A stretch of 64,000 bases of DNA, from positions 31,924,575 through 31,988,574 of the forward strand of contig NC_030819.1 in assembly GCF_001704415.2 (NCBI RefSeq), in the 5' to 3' direction. The position numbers and the translations under genes were made by a program. Positions 1 to 10,798 of this stretch are shown piece after piece (the first letter of the stretch is position 1; each line of letters opens with the position of its first letter). The notes beneath the pieces were generated by a model that ran no database searches, was not told where the DNA came from, and worked only from the letters and a program-made list of their open reading frames with translations. The DNA is from Capra hircus. Its lineage: Eukaryota > Chordata > Mammalia > Artiodactyla > Bovidae.

Positions 1-1673
1 CATGAAAAGCCAGTGAGTTCTGCAGGGTAATTACCAGGTCCCAGTGTGTTCTTTGGTTGCTTAAAAAAGTGCTGCCTGCCATTTGCCTAAACCTATAAAC
101 CATCATCTGTGATCCGCAGCAGCCATTAAGTGAGAAATATCTCCTCATCGGATACTTGGGCAAACAAAAGAGACCTCATGGTATTTAAGGAGCCAGATGA
201 ATATATTTGAATGTCAACTTTAAAGATCACTTTTTCAATAATGGAGCATTAGACAGAAACATTTGGTACTAAGTGAAAGAGGAAACACAGAGGTATTTTA
301 ATAAAAATGAAATTGGGCATATGTAATAGTTGAAGCAGCATATCCTTCAACAACTTTTGGTTCTAAAACCTTCGAGTGGTTAGCAGCCTTAATAGAATAT
401 AGAAACTTAACTTGTCCCCTTGGATACGATTGAGTCACCTTTGTCCTATTAATTCTAACCATCCATGTGCATCGGGGAAGGGGGGATGAAGAAGATAGTG
501 GAAATTCCCTCACAGTGGGAGGGTGAGATTCTAGCAAATAGGCAACATTTTCTTTAGGGCATGAGTTACTAATTAGTTCTACAAAAAAAAAAAAAAAAAA
601 ACCAGCTAATTACTGAAAATGATATATCAGCACACAAAAAAAGTAATCTTAGACCTAGAGATAACCTTCTATCACAAACTAATTGATCTAGAAGTTTTAA
701 AAATGTACCACTTAAAATGCCTCTGTAAGCATAGTAATAGTTCCAGGAGCAATAAACCTTCTAAAGGCACCACTGAGTTAGTTCAATTAATTGTCTGATT
801 GGAAGAATCTCCAAAACTTTGAGGAAGCTCTTGTTTTTATAGTTAAGGATCTTCTGGGCATTTAGTTGCCTACATTCAACAATGTTGTCTAACTGCTTTG
901 CATAATTGGTAGAGCTAAAAGGCTATTCTACTACATTAAAAAACACAATTATAAATGTATGAGTTTCCCCCAGTCTGATTTTTTTTTTTCCTGATGTCAA
1001 AATAACAGCATTTACAAATGTTTTCATGAACTGTGAGAAGCTAGTGCTGACTGTGTTCTAATGTGGGATTAGGTCAACAGCTCTCTTGAAACAACAAAAA
1101 CCATCCCAGGGCCAAACAGGCAGACAGGCCTAATTAAGCACCCCAGAGGAAAGAAGCTCTCAGAGAACTTCGAGGGACTTGACCCCTGCTTTGTACTTCA
1201 CCAGGTTTCTCTATACCTTTGCCACTTTCCCCTGGATTTATTATTTTTTAATGAATTATTTAAACCTGGCCATTTCACATCTACGATTAGTTTTCAAAGA
1301 GAAGACAACAGGAGAAAATAATCACAAGTTACCCAGCTTGAGAACGGCTCCAATCTTGGGGCAGGACGTGAAAGGCCTGGTCTTGCATCAGAGCCTGCCT
1401 TTGGTGGTGGCTTCCCAAACCCCCTTTTGTTTTAAGTCCCTTAGATATAGTCCACATGTCAGTCTAAACCTCTATTTCCAACAGGGAGGACATGCAAATA
1501 TCAGAGAGTCAATTTTCTAGGTTATCTGCCCTGTGTTCCTTTTATGCACACAGATGGGAATTAATGATCATAATTTTAATTGTAGGAAAAAATAACCTGT
1601 GAAAAATGGGATATATTATTTATTATCATTAAGGAGAAAGGATCTATTGAAAAATGGACCTACTAGTACCACT
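1..1673. other. Single-copy AT-rich DNA, no gene recognised
   Basis: No ruminant SINE or LINE was recognised here. There is an A-run near 582-600 and a T-run near 980-990. A 113-codon plus-strand frame at 1179-1520 has no recognisable domain, signal peptide or homopolymer bias and is probably chance. No promoter or splice pattern supports a gene. Confidence 0.5.
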
Positions 1674-1895
1674 GTGCTGTGCTAAGTCACTTCAGTTGTG
1701 TCCAACTTTTTTCGACCCTATGGACCATAACCTACCAGACTCCTCTGTCCATGGGATTCTCCAAGCAAGGATACTGGAGTGGGTTGCCATCTCCTCCTCC
1801 AGGGGATCTTCCTGACTCAGGGATCAGACCTGTGTCTCTTATGTTTCCAGCTTTGGCAGGCAAGTTCTTCACCACTAATCCCACCTGGGAAGCCC
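1674..1895 (-). mobile_element. Bov-tA SINE
   Basis: Antisense copy. It starts with the reverse of the Bov-A tail (GTGCTAAGTCACTTCAG), runs through the core (CCATGGGATTCTCCAAGC) and ends with the reversed tRNA-like head (CACCTGGGAAGCCC). Near full length at about 220 bp. Bov-tA is a non-coding Pol III-derived SINE thought to move using BovB enzymes. Confidence 0.9.
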
Positions 1896-2113
1896 ACTAA
1901 CCACTTGCAAAAAGTGATGTTCTTAATCGTTTTATCCTAATCCTGCTTCCCCCTTCAGCACACAGAACCCCTTTAGTAGGGCAAGCCCTCCAAAAATCTC
2001 AGTATCCTGACTCCTTATTTCTTATTACAGAACTATTCAGCTTGAATAGCCATCAAGGGACCATCAGATTCATCTTTCTGCCTTCAGGTAGGACCACACT
2101 GTGCTAGAACTCA

Positions 2114-2339
2114 TAATGTGTGTGTGCTAAATTGGTTCAGTCGTGTCCGACTCTTTGCGACTCTATGGACCGTAGCCTGCCAGGCTCCTCTGACCATGGG
2201 ATTCTCCAGGCAAGAATACTGGAATGGGTTGCCATGCCCTCCCCAGGGAATCTTCCCCACCCAAGGATGAACATGAGTCTTTTTTCCTCCTGCATTGGCA
2301 GGCAGGTTCTTTACCAATAGGAATACCTGGGAAGCCCGG
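2114..2339 (-). mobile_element. Bov-tA SINE with 7-bp target-site duplication
   Basis: Full-length antisense copy, from the reversed Bov-A tail to the reversed tRNA head ending GGGAAGCCC. The direct repeat GAACTCA lies at 2107-2113 and 2340-2346, marking the integration site. Confidence 0.92.
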
Positions 2340-2836
2340 GAACTCACGATACTGTAATATACTATGATAGAAAGTGTTTTATCCACCACACTGAAAACTT
2401 TTCCAGGGTACAAGCTGAAGCCCAACCATTAATTTTTCTCAGAGCTTGGCATGTAACAGATCTCTAAAAATATCTGTATATGAAATAACTAAAATCCCAA
2501 CCATGCAAAATATATCTTTTTTAAGGAAATATTTGTGGGAGAAGGACTTTAAAATTCACTCACAAGTCCTTTCTGCCCATTTTGATATTTCACAAGACTC
2601 CCTCTGGAATATCCGTTCCAGTGAATCAAACAGCAATTTTCACTTCATTGTTATCAGCCCAGTGGAAGAAATATCTTGAAAACTTTCTAAAATGCATGTG
2701 GACTCAATAGTTCTACTTATATTTAAAATTGGGAAAAATTCATTAATCTCTTGTGTGGATTAAGACATGACTAGAAAGAGATGTATTTGTATAACATTGG
2801 AACTATAAAAGATTATAAATTGGCATTTATTAAAGA
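2340..2836. other. Single-copy AT-rich DNA
   Basis: No repeat family or gene is recognised. A 77-codon plus-strand frame at 2446-2679 has no domain signature. Confidence 0.45.
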
Positions 2837-2839
2837 GCT

Positions 2840-3053
2840 TCCCTGGTAGCTCAGCTGGTAAAGAATCCATCTGCAATGCAGAAGACCCCGGTTCTATTCT
2901 TGGGTTGGGAAGATCCCCTGGAGGAGGGCATGGCAATCCACCCTAGTACTCTTGCCTGAAGAATCTCCATGGACAGAGAGAGGAGCCTGGTGGGCTGCAG
3001 TCCATAGGGTCACAAAGCTGGGCATGAGTGAGTGACTAAGCACGCACACACAC
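2840..3053 (+). mobile_element. Bov-tA SINE with 8-bp target-site duplication
   Basis: Sense copy: tRNA-like head (CTTCCCTGGTAGCTCAG), B-box-like GGTTCTATTC, Bov-A body, and tail GAGTGACTAAGCACGC followed by a short CA run. Direct repeat AAAGAGCT is at 2832-2839 and 3054-3061. Confidence 0.92.
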
Positions 3054-3061
3054 AAAGAGCT

Positions 3062-3275
3062 ACCATTTGCCAGGGACTCAATAAAAGACTGTTACTGTTA
3101 TTGTCAGACTGTTACTTTGACAATATTACAAAATAAATTTTGCCATCTCCAACTGACAGGCATGGAGGTTGAAACTCAGGGAGGCTAGATGACTTTCTCA
3201 AGGTCACACAACAAGGAGGGGGAGGAGCAGAGGAGCCAGGTACCAAGGCTGCACCGGATGCTGATTATCTGACTA
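3062..3275 (+). repeat. MIR SINE (ancient)
   Basis: Diverged MIR in sense orientation. The conserved core is visible as GAAACTCAGGGAGGCTAGATGACTTTCTCAAGGTCACACA, split over 3170-3212. MIRs are pan-mammalian tRNA-derived SINEs, inactive in modern ruminants. The Bov-tA just upstream inserted at its 5' edge. Confidence 0.75.
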
Positions 3276-3467
3276 TGCCTCGGCCGCCACTTGCAGCCAG
3301 TTTCTTCTCTGTGATTAAATAAAGTCTGAATTAAGGTTAGACTTTTCTTTTCTAATATAGAGGCTAGAATCTACAAGTGGTTATGACAACAGCTACTTTA
3401 ACTACAGTGAGAAGCGGGGCAGCGGGCCCAAATCAACTGTCCCTCTTTCATCCATAATTTAGTTGTT
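3276..3467. other. Single-copy DNA
   Basis: No recognised element. Contains a short GC-rich patch near 3410-3435. Confidence 0.4.
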
Positions 3468-3565
3468 CGGTTGCTAAGTCATGTCTGACTCTTTTCGACC
3501 TCATGGGCTGCAGCACGCCGCGTTTCCTTGTTTTTCACCATCTCCCAAGATTCAGCAGAGTCCCC
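3468..3565 (-). mobile_element. BovB 3' end fragment
   Basis: Short antisense piece of the BovB 3' terminus: GTTGCTAAGTCATGTCTGAC, then a diverged CATCACCATCTCCC-like segment. It is strongly 5' truncated and more diverged than other copies. Confidence 0.65.
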
Positions 3566-4306
3566 ATAATACTATACTGGGGCCACATAAGCACAGAATT
3601 GAGATGCTCGAAATGCCAGGACATTTTGAGTTCTTCATAAGAAGGATGAAACAGGACTCTTTCCTTGGTGCCTCCAGAGTGAACCTGTGACACTTGGCAA
3701 GAGACAGGGTCTTACCACCAGCATCTGCCACCCAAGAGCCAGCGTGTGAGGCCCTGTCACTACTGACCAACTTTTTCCTGGTGATGACAAGTCCGTAGTC
3801 ACTTCTCTGCTCATTAGTCCTTACACATGAGGATGTGACAGAAAAAGGAGAAAAATCCAATCGGCTCAGTTTAAATTTTTCCCTATTTGCTAGTGAAGCA
3901 AAATGAAAATGGTGTTTCTAAACCTGGACTTGAAAACCAATGGTTTATCTGACAAGTTCATGGAATAGTAATAGCCATGTAACCATTACTGTTATTTAAG
4001 GCTTTGACAATCTCAGGTTGAAATCTGATATGTTCACAGAAGCTCTCTGAAAGCCATCACTAGAATACCTGAACTTTTTGAAGTGAAATTTCAGGAAGAC
4101 CAGGGGTTTCTGGTTAGTGTACGTGGACTAAAGAGCAACGAACAGTCCATGAACTGTGAGAGTAGCAAGAAGTCAGGCTGCAGCGGGGTCAGTGGGCTCC
4201 TGTCTCGGCAGCCTGTCGCCTCAGTGGCCTCTGAAGCAGCCAGCTGGAGGATGAACTGCTCTTTCCTACTCTGGGGTCCATGACTGCACAAGCTTCTAGT
4301 AGTTGA
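3566..4306. other. Single-copy DNA
   Basis: No gene or repeat family recognised. Short frames on both strands (minus 3552-3860, plus 4083-4283) lack recognisable domains; the second runs up to a Bov-tA. Confidence 0.45.
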
Positions 4307-4520
4307 GGGCTTCCCAGGTGGTGCTAGTGGTAACCCTCCTGCCAGTGCAGGAGATGAAAGAGACTCGGGTTCAATCCCTGGGTCGGGAAGATCCCCTGGA
4401 GGAGGGCAGGCGGCCCACTCCAGTATTCTTGCCTGGAGAATCCCATGGACAGAGGAGCCTAGTGGGCTACAATCCATAGGGTCGCAAAGAGTCGGACACA
4501 ACTGAAGGGACTTAGCACAA
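4307..4520 (+). mobile_element. Bov-tA SINE, GGTGGTGCTAGTGG head subtype
   Basis: Sense copy with the longer head variant (CAGGTGGTGCTAGTGG, then GCAGGAGATGAAAGAGAC), B-box-like GGTTCAATCCC and full Bov-A body. A 9-bp imperfect direct repeat flanks it (TAGTAGTTG near 4297, TAGGAGTTG near 4528). Confidence 0.92.
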
Positions 4521-4569
4521 ACTTGCATAGGAGTTGGACTCTGTCAGACCCAAATCTCTTAGGTCACCA

Positions 4570-4985
4570 TCTTTATGGACGAAAAGGGAAAAAGAGATGA
4601 GAATAAAATATGATAAGGGCAGGACTGGATGGCACTCCAAATCCTCCAGTGGCTTCATATTCATCTCAGAGGGAAAGTCGAGGTTTTATGCAATCTCCCT
4701 TCCCTGCCTATGTTTCTCTCTAAGCCCAGACCCTGCTCCTCTCCCCAGTCATGTGCTCTTCCAGAGGCTTTGTCCCATTGTTGTGCCCAAAACGTGCCCC
4801 ATACATTCACATCGTAGGGTTTAACACTGGTTGTTTCTGCTGCTGGGATGTTTTTTCCATTAATATCTGAATGACCCACTCTCTCCTCTCCTTCCAGTCT
4901 TTGTTCAACTTTGCTTCACACCTAGTAGGCACCGAATTAACATTTATTGAATAAGTAAATGAATAAATGGTTGGATTGATAAACG
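4570..4985 (+). repeat. L2 LINE 3' fragment (ancient)
   Basis: Diverged L2-like text: a CTCCAGTGGCTTC segment, pyrimidine-rich middle, CTTCCAGTCTTTGTTCAACTT, then CACCTAGTAGGCACC and an ATTGAATAAGTAAATGAATAAATG tail split across 4948-4971. The tail style and order match L2 3' ends in sense orientation. Confidence 0.55.
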
Positions 4986-5780
4986 TCATTTATTCAGTGA
5001 ATGAAGGTTAGTATGAGCTACTATGTTAAGCACGTTAGAAATACAAAGTTGATTTAGACCTGCAGGGAGCACTTATATAATAGTGACTTCAAGCTGTATA
5101 AACATACCATTTTGTAGAAGAAGTGACAGCTTCCCAAGAGATGTGCAGCATGACGGGGTTTTTATAAGGTCTTATTCAAGAACAGATTCTTCAAAATGAA
5201 GGTATGAGAATTAAAAGGGTTAAGATTATGCACAATGAGAGGAAATTAGCAAAGATCTCAGGGAGCGGGTGGTATTTGAGTTGAGGCATGGGGAAGACTG
5301 GATTTGTCCATGTTGAGCTGGAGCCAATGTGAAAATGAGGGGGATTTTACCAGGTGGAGAAAGTAGCAAGAATGAAATCATTCAAGGATCTAATGACTAG
5401 TGAGCAAGCTGTTTGTTTTTGCTGAAGCATAAAGACTATAAATGGTAAATTGATTTACAATTGGAGAAAGCTTTAAATGGTAAAGGCAGGTATAGTCTTA
5501 AGCTGAATAGTCTGGGCTGTCGTGCATAGGGTGGTCCTGAGTCGGGGAGTTCAGACACAAATGAGGAAAGTTTTGCCAGTGGTCCAGAAAGGAAGGCAGG
5601 TAATGGGGCTGAAAGGTAGTGAAAAGTAGTAACAGTGGAAATGCAAAGAATCAGTGAACAAAGATTATGAAAATCAATTTTAAAAGGAAACTAATTATGG
5701 AATGTATGGGAGGTAAGATAAGAAAAGAGAAGATACTAACTTACATGTTCTACTTACTAACTCCTCCCATCATAATTTAG
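4986..5780. other. Old repeat-like and single-copy DNA
   Basis: The style (ATTCAGTGAATGAAGG, then a stretch with GAGTTGAGGCATGGGGAAGAC and GGCAGGTATAGTC) resembles an ancient mammalian interspersed repeat. I cannot name the family. No coding evidence. Confidence 0.35.
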
Positions 5781-6003
5781 GAACTAACCTGGTGGCTCAG
5801 CAGTAAAGAATCTGCTTACAATGCAGGAGACACAGGAGACATTGTAAGTTCAATCCCTGAATCAGGAAGATCCCCCGGAGAAGGGAATGGCAATTCACTC
5901 CAGTATTCTTACCTGGAGAATCCCACGGACCGAGGAGCCTGGTGGGCTAGTCCATAGCATCACAGAGTCTGACACGACTGAAATGACTGAGCAGGCACAC
6001 ATG
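5781..6003 (+). mobile_element. Bov-tA SINE
   Basis: Sense copy with a diverged head (ACCTGGTGGCTCAGCAGTAAAG). The head region contains a small internal duplication (GGAGACACAGGAGACATTG). Body and tail (GACACGACTGAAATGACTGAGC) are complete. Confidence 0.88.
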
Positions 6004-6052
6004 TAGGGGTATTTATAGATGTTGAAATGAACTAAATAAATTAAATTATAAT

Positions 6053-6256
6053 GGCATGTGTGCTAAGTTGTGTCTGACCCTTTATGACCCTATGGACTGT
6101 AGCCCACCAGGCTCCTCTGTCACTGGGATTTTTCAGGCAAGAATACTGAAGTGGCTTGCTAGGCCCTCCTCCAAGGGATCTCCCCAACCCAGGGGTCAAA
6201 CCTACAACTCCTGCATTGCAGGCAGATTCTTTACTGCTGAGCCACCAGGGAAGCGC
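6053..6256 (-). mobile_element. Bov-tA SINE
   Basis: Antisense copy ending GAGCCACCAGGGAAGCGC. It lies about 50 bp downstream of an oppositely oriented Bov-tA, so the pair forms an inverted repeat of roughly 200-bp arms. Confidence 0.9.
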
Positions 6257-6509
6257 AAATACCACCACACTTCAAAGCAAGTCACTTGTTCATTCTGCCG
6301 CTCCTTAAAGCAAATAAGTGAGACACAAACACTTGTGGAATGAATTTGGCTTGATTCTGAGCTGTGATTTCAAGGAAGAGCAATCTGAGCAGGAGGTAAG
6401 AGGGGCCAGAAGGTGTCTCCATCTAGGCTGATTCATGTATGGAGGAAGACCCCATAAGGAGGGGCAACTGTGAGAGCCTAAGAGCGGACAGAAGAAGGTA
6501 AAGTGGCCC

Positions 6510-6645
6510 TGATGTGGCATTTTTAAATCTGCATTTTACACACAAGGAAATTGAGCCTTAACATCCTTAAGTTGCATGAACTTGTGTAGCTGGAAAGTAG
6601 CTGCTTAAGGATCTAATTCAAATTTTGATTCCAAATCCTATGGGT
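6510..6645 (+). repeat. MIR SINE fragment
   Basis: Core motif CATTTTACACACAAGGAAATTG, split over 6532-6552, followed by a diverged GTGTAGCTGGAAAGTAG segment typical of MIR. Confidence 0.6.
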
Positions 6646-6679
6646 GTATCTACTAGAGAAATCTGTCATTTTTCTAATT

Positions 6680-6875
6680 CAGTTCAGTTAAATTCAGTCG
6701 CCCAGTTGTGTGAGTCATGCGGCCCCATGGACTGCAGCACACCAGGTCTCCCTGTCCATCACCAACTCTCGGAGCTTGCTCAAACTCATGTCCATCAAGT
6801 CAGTGATGCCATCCAATCACCTCATCCTCTGTCATCTGCTTCTCCTGCCTTCAGTCTTTCCTAGTATCAGGGAAA
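6680..6875 (-). mobile_element. BovB LINE, 5'-truncated, with 8-bp target-site duplication
   Basis: Antisense 3' end of BovB: GTTCAGTTAAATTCAGTCGC, CCATCACCAACTC, AGTGATGCCATCCAATCACC. Only about 196 bp remain. Direct repeat TTCTAATT occurs at 6672-6679 and 6876-6883, showing an authentic but heavily truncated insertion. Confidence 0.88.
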
Positions 6876-6937
6876 TTCTAATTACCAACTGAACGTAAAA
6901 GGACATACTATGTTCTTTGGGAAAATCTAAACAACCA

Positions 6938-7086
6938 TGATTCATTTTTTAATTTAATTTAATTATTTATGTTTTTTTGCTGTGCCACACAACTCATCGG
7001 ATCTTAGTTCCTCAACCAGGGATCAAACCCATGCCCCCTTCAGGAGAAGTACAGAGTCTTAACCACTGGACCACCAGGGAAATCAA
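6938..7086 (-). mobile_element. CHR-type tRNA SINE
   Basis: Antisense copy: A/T-rich reversed tail (TTTAATTTAATTTAATTATT), GGATCTTAGTTCCTCAACC, B-box complement AGGGATCAAACCC, and end TTAACCACTGGACCACCAGG. This is the artiodactyl CHR-2-like tRNA SINE. Confidence 0.8.
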
Positions 7087-7683
7087 GTATTTCCCCCTTG
7101 CTGACCTTTACAGTAAAAATATACTTTAAAAGAGCATGGTAATATGTGAATTTATACAGTGAAAATTATATTCTGTATGAGATAGCTTTCAAACACCATG
7201 AAATAAAATACTACATTACTTAGAACTAGAGGCTATTAACCTAATTAGTGTATTAAGCATGAAATATAAATGATTATACTATATGGCAAAAAAAAATAAT
7301 TGAAAATAATGGCTAGCTACATTTCAGACTTATACAAATGATACAATTATTTTATCTTATATATGTTAAGATGACAGGAATATTGTTTAATAAATGGATT
7401 AAAAAGATGAGTTTTAGGGAATCCTATCATTTCAATATTACCTTGCTAGAACTGGGCATAAAGCTTTGAGTATAGTTTAAGTTGGCTACTTTGGGGCTGG
7501 CTATGGAGAGATGAAGTTTGCCTGACATTTCTCTGTGGTTTATTTCAAGTATTTCCTCTGTCTGCTAACTTAGCATAGACAATAGGCTCAGGAATTCCAG
7601 GGAGAGGTTAAGAGGAGTGTGAATAAATATAAAGCAGACAAAGGACTGCTTACAGTTGTCTTTAGTGAAAAAAAAGTGAACAT
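7087..7683. other. Single-copy AT-rich DNA
   Basis: Very AT rich, including ATTACTTAGAACTAGAGG and several A-runs. No recognised repeat or coding frame. Confidence 0.45.
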
Positions 7684-7880
7684 GTTGGTCACTCAGTCAT
7701 GTCCGACTCCTTGCGACCCCATGGAATATAGTCCATCAGGCTCCTCGGTCCATGAAATTCTTCAGGCGAGAATATTGAAGAGGACAGCCATTCCCTTCGG
7801 GATCTAACTCATGAATAGGTGTTATGAATAGGTCTCCTGCATTGCAGGTGGATTCTTTATCGTCTGAACCACTAGTGAAG
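7684..7880 (-). mobile_element. Bov-tA SINE, diverged
   Basis: Antisense copy with clear Bov-A text (CCGACTCCTTGCGACCCC) and a degenerate head (CTGAACCACTAGTGAAG). The B-box region carries a small direct duplication (ATGAATAGGT twice). Confidence 0.82.
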
Positions 7881-8167
7881 AAATGAGGCTCAAATTTAAG
7901 TATCAAAAACAAAAAGAAAAAAGCCATGGAGCCCACAAAAAGGAGACCAGAAACCATACTTTTTTTCTGGGGGTGGAGGAATCATGTGCAACTGTCCTAA
8001 GACAGTCATGGAATGAGGAAATGGTCACTAAACAAAAGAATAAATTACACAGGGGATTCTTCTAAGAGACAAATCTAAACATGACCCCAGGGACTCCCCA
8101 CCACCAAGTGGTAGAATTCAAATTCTATAGCAGAGTAGTGGGGTCCACCCCAGCCCGGCCCTTGTGC

Positions 8168-9692
8168 AGTTCAGTTCAGTTCAGTTCAGTTGCTCAGTCG
8201 TGTCCAACTCTTTGAGACCCCATGAATCGCAGCAATCCAGGCCTCCCTGTCCATCACCAACTCCTGGAGTTCACTCAGATTCACGTCCATTGAGTCAGTG
8301 ATGCCATCCAGCCATCTCATCCTCTGTCATCCCCTTCTCCTCCTGCCCCCAATCCCTCCCAGCATCAGAGTCTTTTCAAATGAGTCAGCTCTTCGCATCA
8401 GGTGGCCAAAGTATTGGAGTTTCAGCTTTAACATCCGTCCTACCGAAGAGCACCTAGGACTGATCTCCTTTAGGATGGACTGGTTGGATCTCCTTGCAGT
8501 CCAAGGGACTCTCAAGAGTCTTCTCCAACACCACAGTTCAAAAGCATCAATTCTTCAGCTCTCAGCTTTCTTTATAGTCCAACTCTCACATTCATACATG
8601 ACCACTGGAAAAACCACAGCCTTGGGTAGATGGACCTTTGTTGGCAAAGTAATGTCTTTGCTTTTGAATATGCTGTCTAGGTTGGTCATAACTTTCCTTC
8701 CAAGGAGTAAGTGTCTTTTAATTTCATGGCTGCAGTAACCATCTGCTGTGATTTTGGAGCCCCCCAAAATAAAGTCAGCCACTGTTTCCACTGTTTCCCC
8801 ATCTATTTCCCATGAAGTGATGGGACCAGATGCCATGATTTTAGTTTTCTGAATGTTGAGCTTTAAGCCAACTTTTTCACTCTCCTCTTTCACTTTCATC
8901 AAGAGGTTATTCTTCACTTTCTGCCATAAGAGTTGTGTCATCTGCATATCTGAGGTGATTTATATTTCTCCCAGCAATCTTGGTTCCAGCTTGTGCTTCA
9001 TCCAGCCCAATGTTTCTCATGATGTACTCTACATATAAGTTAAATAAGCAGTGTGACAATATACAGCCTTGACACACTCCTTTTCCTATTTGGAACCAGT
9101 CTGTTTTTCCATGTCCAGTTCTAACTGTTGCTTCCTGACCTGCATACAGGTTTCTCAAGAGGCAGGTCAGGTGGTCTGCTTTGCCCATCTCTTTCAGAAT
9201 TTTCCACAGTTGATTGTGATCCACACAGTCAAAGGCTTTGGCATAGTCAATAAAGCAGAAATAGATGTTTTTCTGGAACTCTCTTGCTTTTTCCATGATC
9301 CAGTGGATGTTGGCAATTTGATCTGTGGTTCCTCTGCCTTTTCTAAAACCAGCTTGAACATCAGGAAGTTCACGGTTCACGTATTGCTGAAGCCTGGCTT
9401 GGATAATTTTGAGCATTACTTTACTAGCATGTAAGATGAGTGCAATTGTGCGGTAGTTTGAGCATTCTTTGGCATTGCCTTTCTTTGGGATTGGAATGAA
9501 AACTGACCTTTTGCAGTCTTGTGGCCACTGCTGAGTTTTCCAAATTTGCTGGCATATTGAGTGCAGCACTTTCACAGCATCATCTTCAGGATTTGAATTA
9601 GGTCAACTGGAATTCCATCACCTCCACTAGCTTTGTTCATAGTAATGCTTTCTAAGGCCCACTTAACTTCACATTCCAGGATGTGAAGGATG
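8168..9692 (-). mobile_element. BovB (RTE-type LINE), 5'-truncated, longest antisense copy
   Basis: Antisense BovB of about 1.5 kb. The 3' end is at the left (GTTCAGTTCAGTTCAGTTGC microsatellite-like tail). It continues through the C-terminal ORF region and reverse transcriptase to about 9690. The endonuclease half is absent, so it is dead on arrival by 5' truncation. BovB is the RTE-clade LINE thought to have reached ruminants by horizontal transfer. Confidence 0.93.
8907..9575 (-). pseudogene. BovB reverse transcriptase fragment (222 codons open)
   Basis: The open frame covers most of the palm and fingers of an RTE-clade reverse transcriptase. Motifs in order: IPIPKKG (27-33), NYRTIALI (40-47), QAGFRKGRGTTDQ (74-86), motif A FIDYAKAFDCVDH (108-120) with catalytic Asp110, motif B-like GVCQGCILSHCLFNLY (166-181), and catalytic YADD (210-213). 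All three catalytic carboxylates survive. Compared with other copies and the family form, motif B shows Arg to Cys and Pro to His. A small deletion just after YADD creates a stop. The endonuclease, the protein start and the proper C-terminus are missing, so no active enzyme is expected. The Met start is only an internal methionine. Confidence 0.88.
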
Positions 9693-9994
9693 TCACATTC
9701 CAGGTCCAGTTGCATGCTTTACCGTTAACCCTGTGTCCCATGGTAACAGGTCCTTGGAGACCCCTTAGCTGCACCTGCTTTGCCTCAAGCTCTTCAGTCC
9801 CTCATCAATACCCCGTCTTGAAATCATCCATGTTATCTTTTTCCCCCTGTTTCCCCTGCTACTATTGCTGTACTTATGAATAGACTCAACTAGAAGTCTC
9901 TGTGCATCTTAGACTGGGAGCTGAGTCTAACTCTGAATATCCATCACTCACATGGTCTGGCTGCAGATGAAGCCCTGTAAAAGCTCTTTGAATG
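9693..9994. other. Single-copy DNA
   Basis: About 300 bp with no recognised repeat. A small direct repeat (CACATTCCAGG) lies at the BovB junction. Confidence 0.4.
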
Positions 9995-10108
9995 ACAGAA
10001 GGAATGTGGAGGAGAAGGGATACATGTATATGTATGGCTGAGTCCCTTTGCTATTCACCTGAAATCACAACATTGTTAATTGGCTATACTCTAATAAAAT
10101 AAAAAGTT
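9995..10108 (+). mobile_element. L1 3' end fragment
   Basis: Sense L1 3' UTR end: ACATGTATATGTATGGCTGA, TATTCACCTGAAATCACAAC, CTATACTCTAATAAAATAAA. The AATAAA-like end is followed by an A-rich tail. Confidence 0.75.
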
Positions 10109-10379
10109 TAAAGAAAGGAAAAAAGGAACAAGGAACAAAGTAAGGAAAGAAGTGGAGAGAAACTGTGAAGCTCAACTAGAAAAGGGAACTGTTTTGCAGC
10201 TGAGTGTGCACAGTAGCTACTCTGAAAAGATACGGCTTCTAAAGTCCCTCTTCAACATTTGGAACTGAGTTTACATGAGACTAAACAACTTGGGTTTTGA
10301 TGAAAAAAATTACCTGTTATTTGGCACTATGTGAACTGAAAGAAATGACCATTTTATTAATTTTGTACTAATTTGTAAT

Positions 10380-10587
10380 TTTTCTTTTGAAAATGTCAGA
10401 CCTGCAGAAAGGTTGCAGAAATAGTACAGCAAATTCACATTCACACAATCTTCTAAATATCAGCATTTACCACTTTATTTTCCTGAGTAATTTAAAAGCA
10501 AACTGCAAGGATTAAACCTACTTTATCTCTAAATACTTTGTTGTGTTTCCTAAAAAGAAGAAATTATTTTATGTAGCTCTATACATG
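10380..10587 (-). repeat. Ancient L1M-like fragment
   Basis: Text such as AAAGGTTGCAGAAATAGTAC and AAATACTTTGTTGTGTTTCC matches an old mammalian L1-associated repeat. A Bov-tA interrupts its right end. Family and orientation are tentative. Confidence 0.4.
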
Positions 10588-10798
10588 GGCTTCCCTGGTT
10601 GCTCAGTGGTAAAGAATCTGCCTGCGTATGCAGGAGACGTGGGTTCAATTCTTGGGTCAGGAAGACCCCCTGGAGAAGAAAATCGCAACCCACTTGAGTA
10701 TTCTTGCCTAGGAAATCCCATGGACAGAGGAACCTGGCAGGTCACAGTCCATGGGGTCACAAAAGAGTCTGACACGACTGAGCGACTAAACAACAACC
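10588..10798 (+). mobile_element. Bov-tA SINE
   Basis: Full-length sense copy: head GGCTTCCCTGGTTGCTCAG, B-box-like GGTTCAATTC, body, and tail GACACGACTGAGCGACTAAA followed by CAACAACCTCAACA. Confidence 0.93.

Noticed and set aside
1179..1520. 113-codon plus-strand frame
   Set aside because: No recognisable domain, start context or splice signals; a single frame of this length is expected by chance in 64 kb on six frames.
2840..2920. Functional tRNA gene from Bov-tA or CHR heads with B-box-like sequence
   Set aside because: Heads are SINE-derived, lack a foldable acceptor stem and anticodon arm, and are repeated many times across the window.
4091..4528. 145-codon minus-strand frame
   Set aside because: Its first part is the reverse translation of a Bov-tA SINE; the pattern recurs at every Bov-tA.
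8168..8200. CRISPR-like array or tandem satellite from GTTCAG repeats
   Set aside because: It is the short repetitive 3' tail typical of BovB, present at the ends of several copies.
8168..9692. Active BovB
   Set aside because: Endonuclease half missing, a stop follows YADD and motif B is altered.
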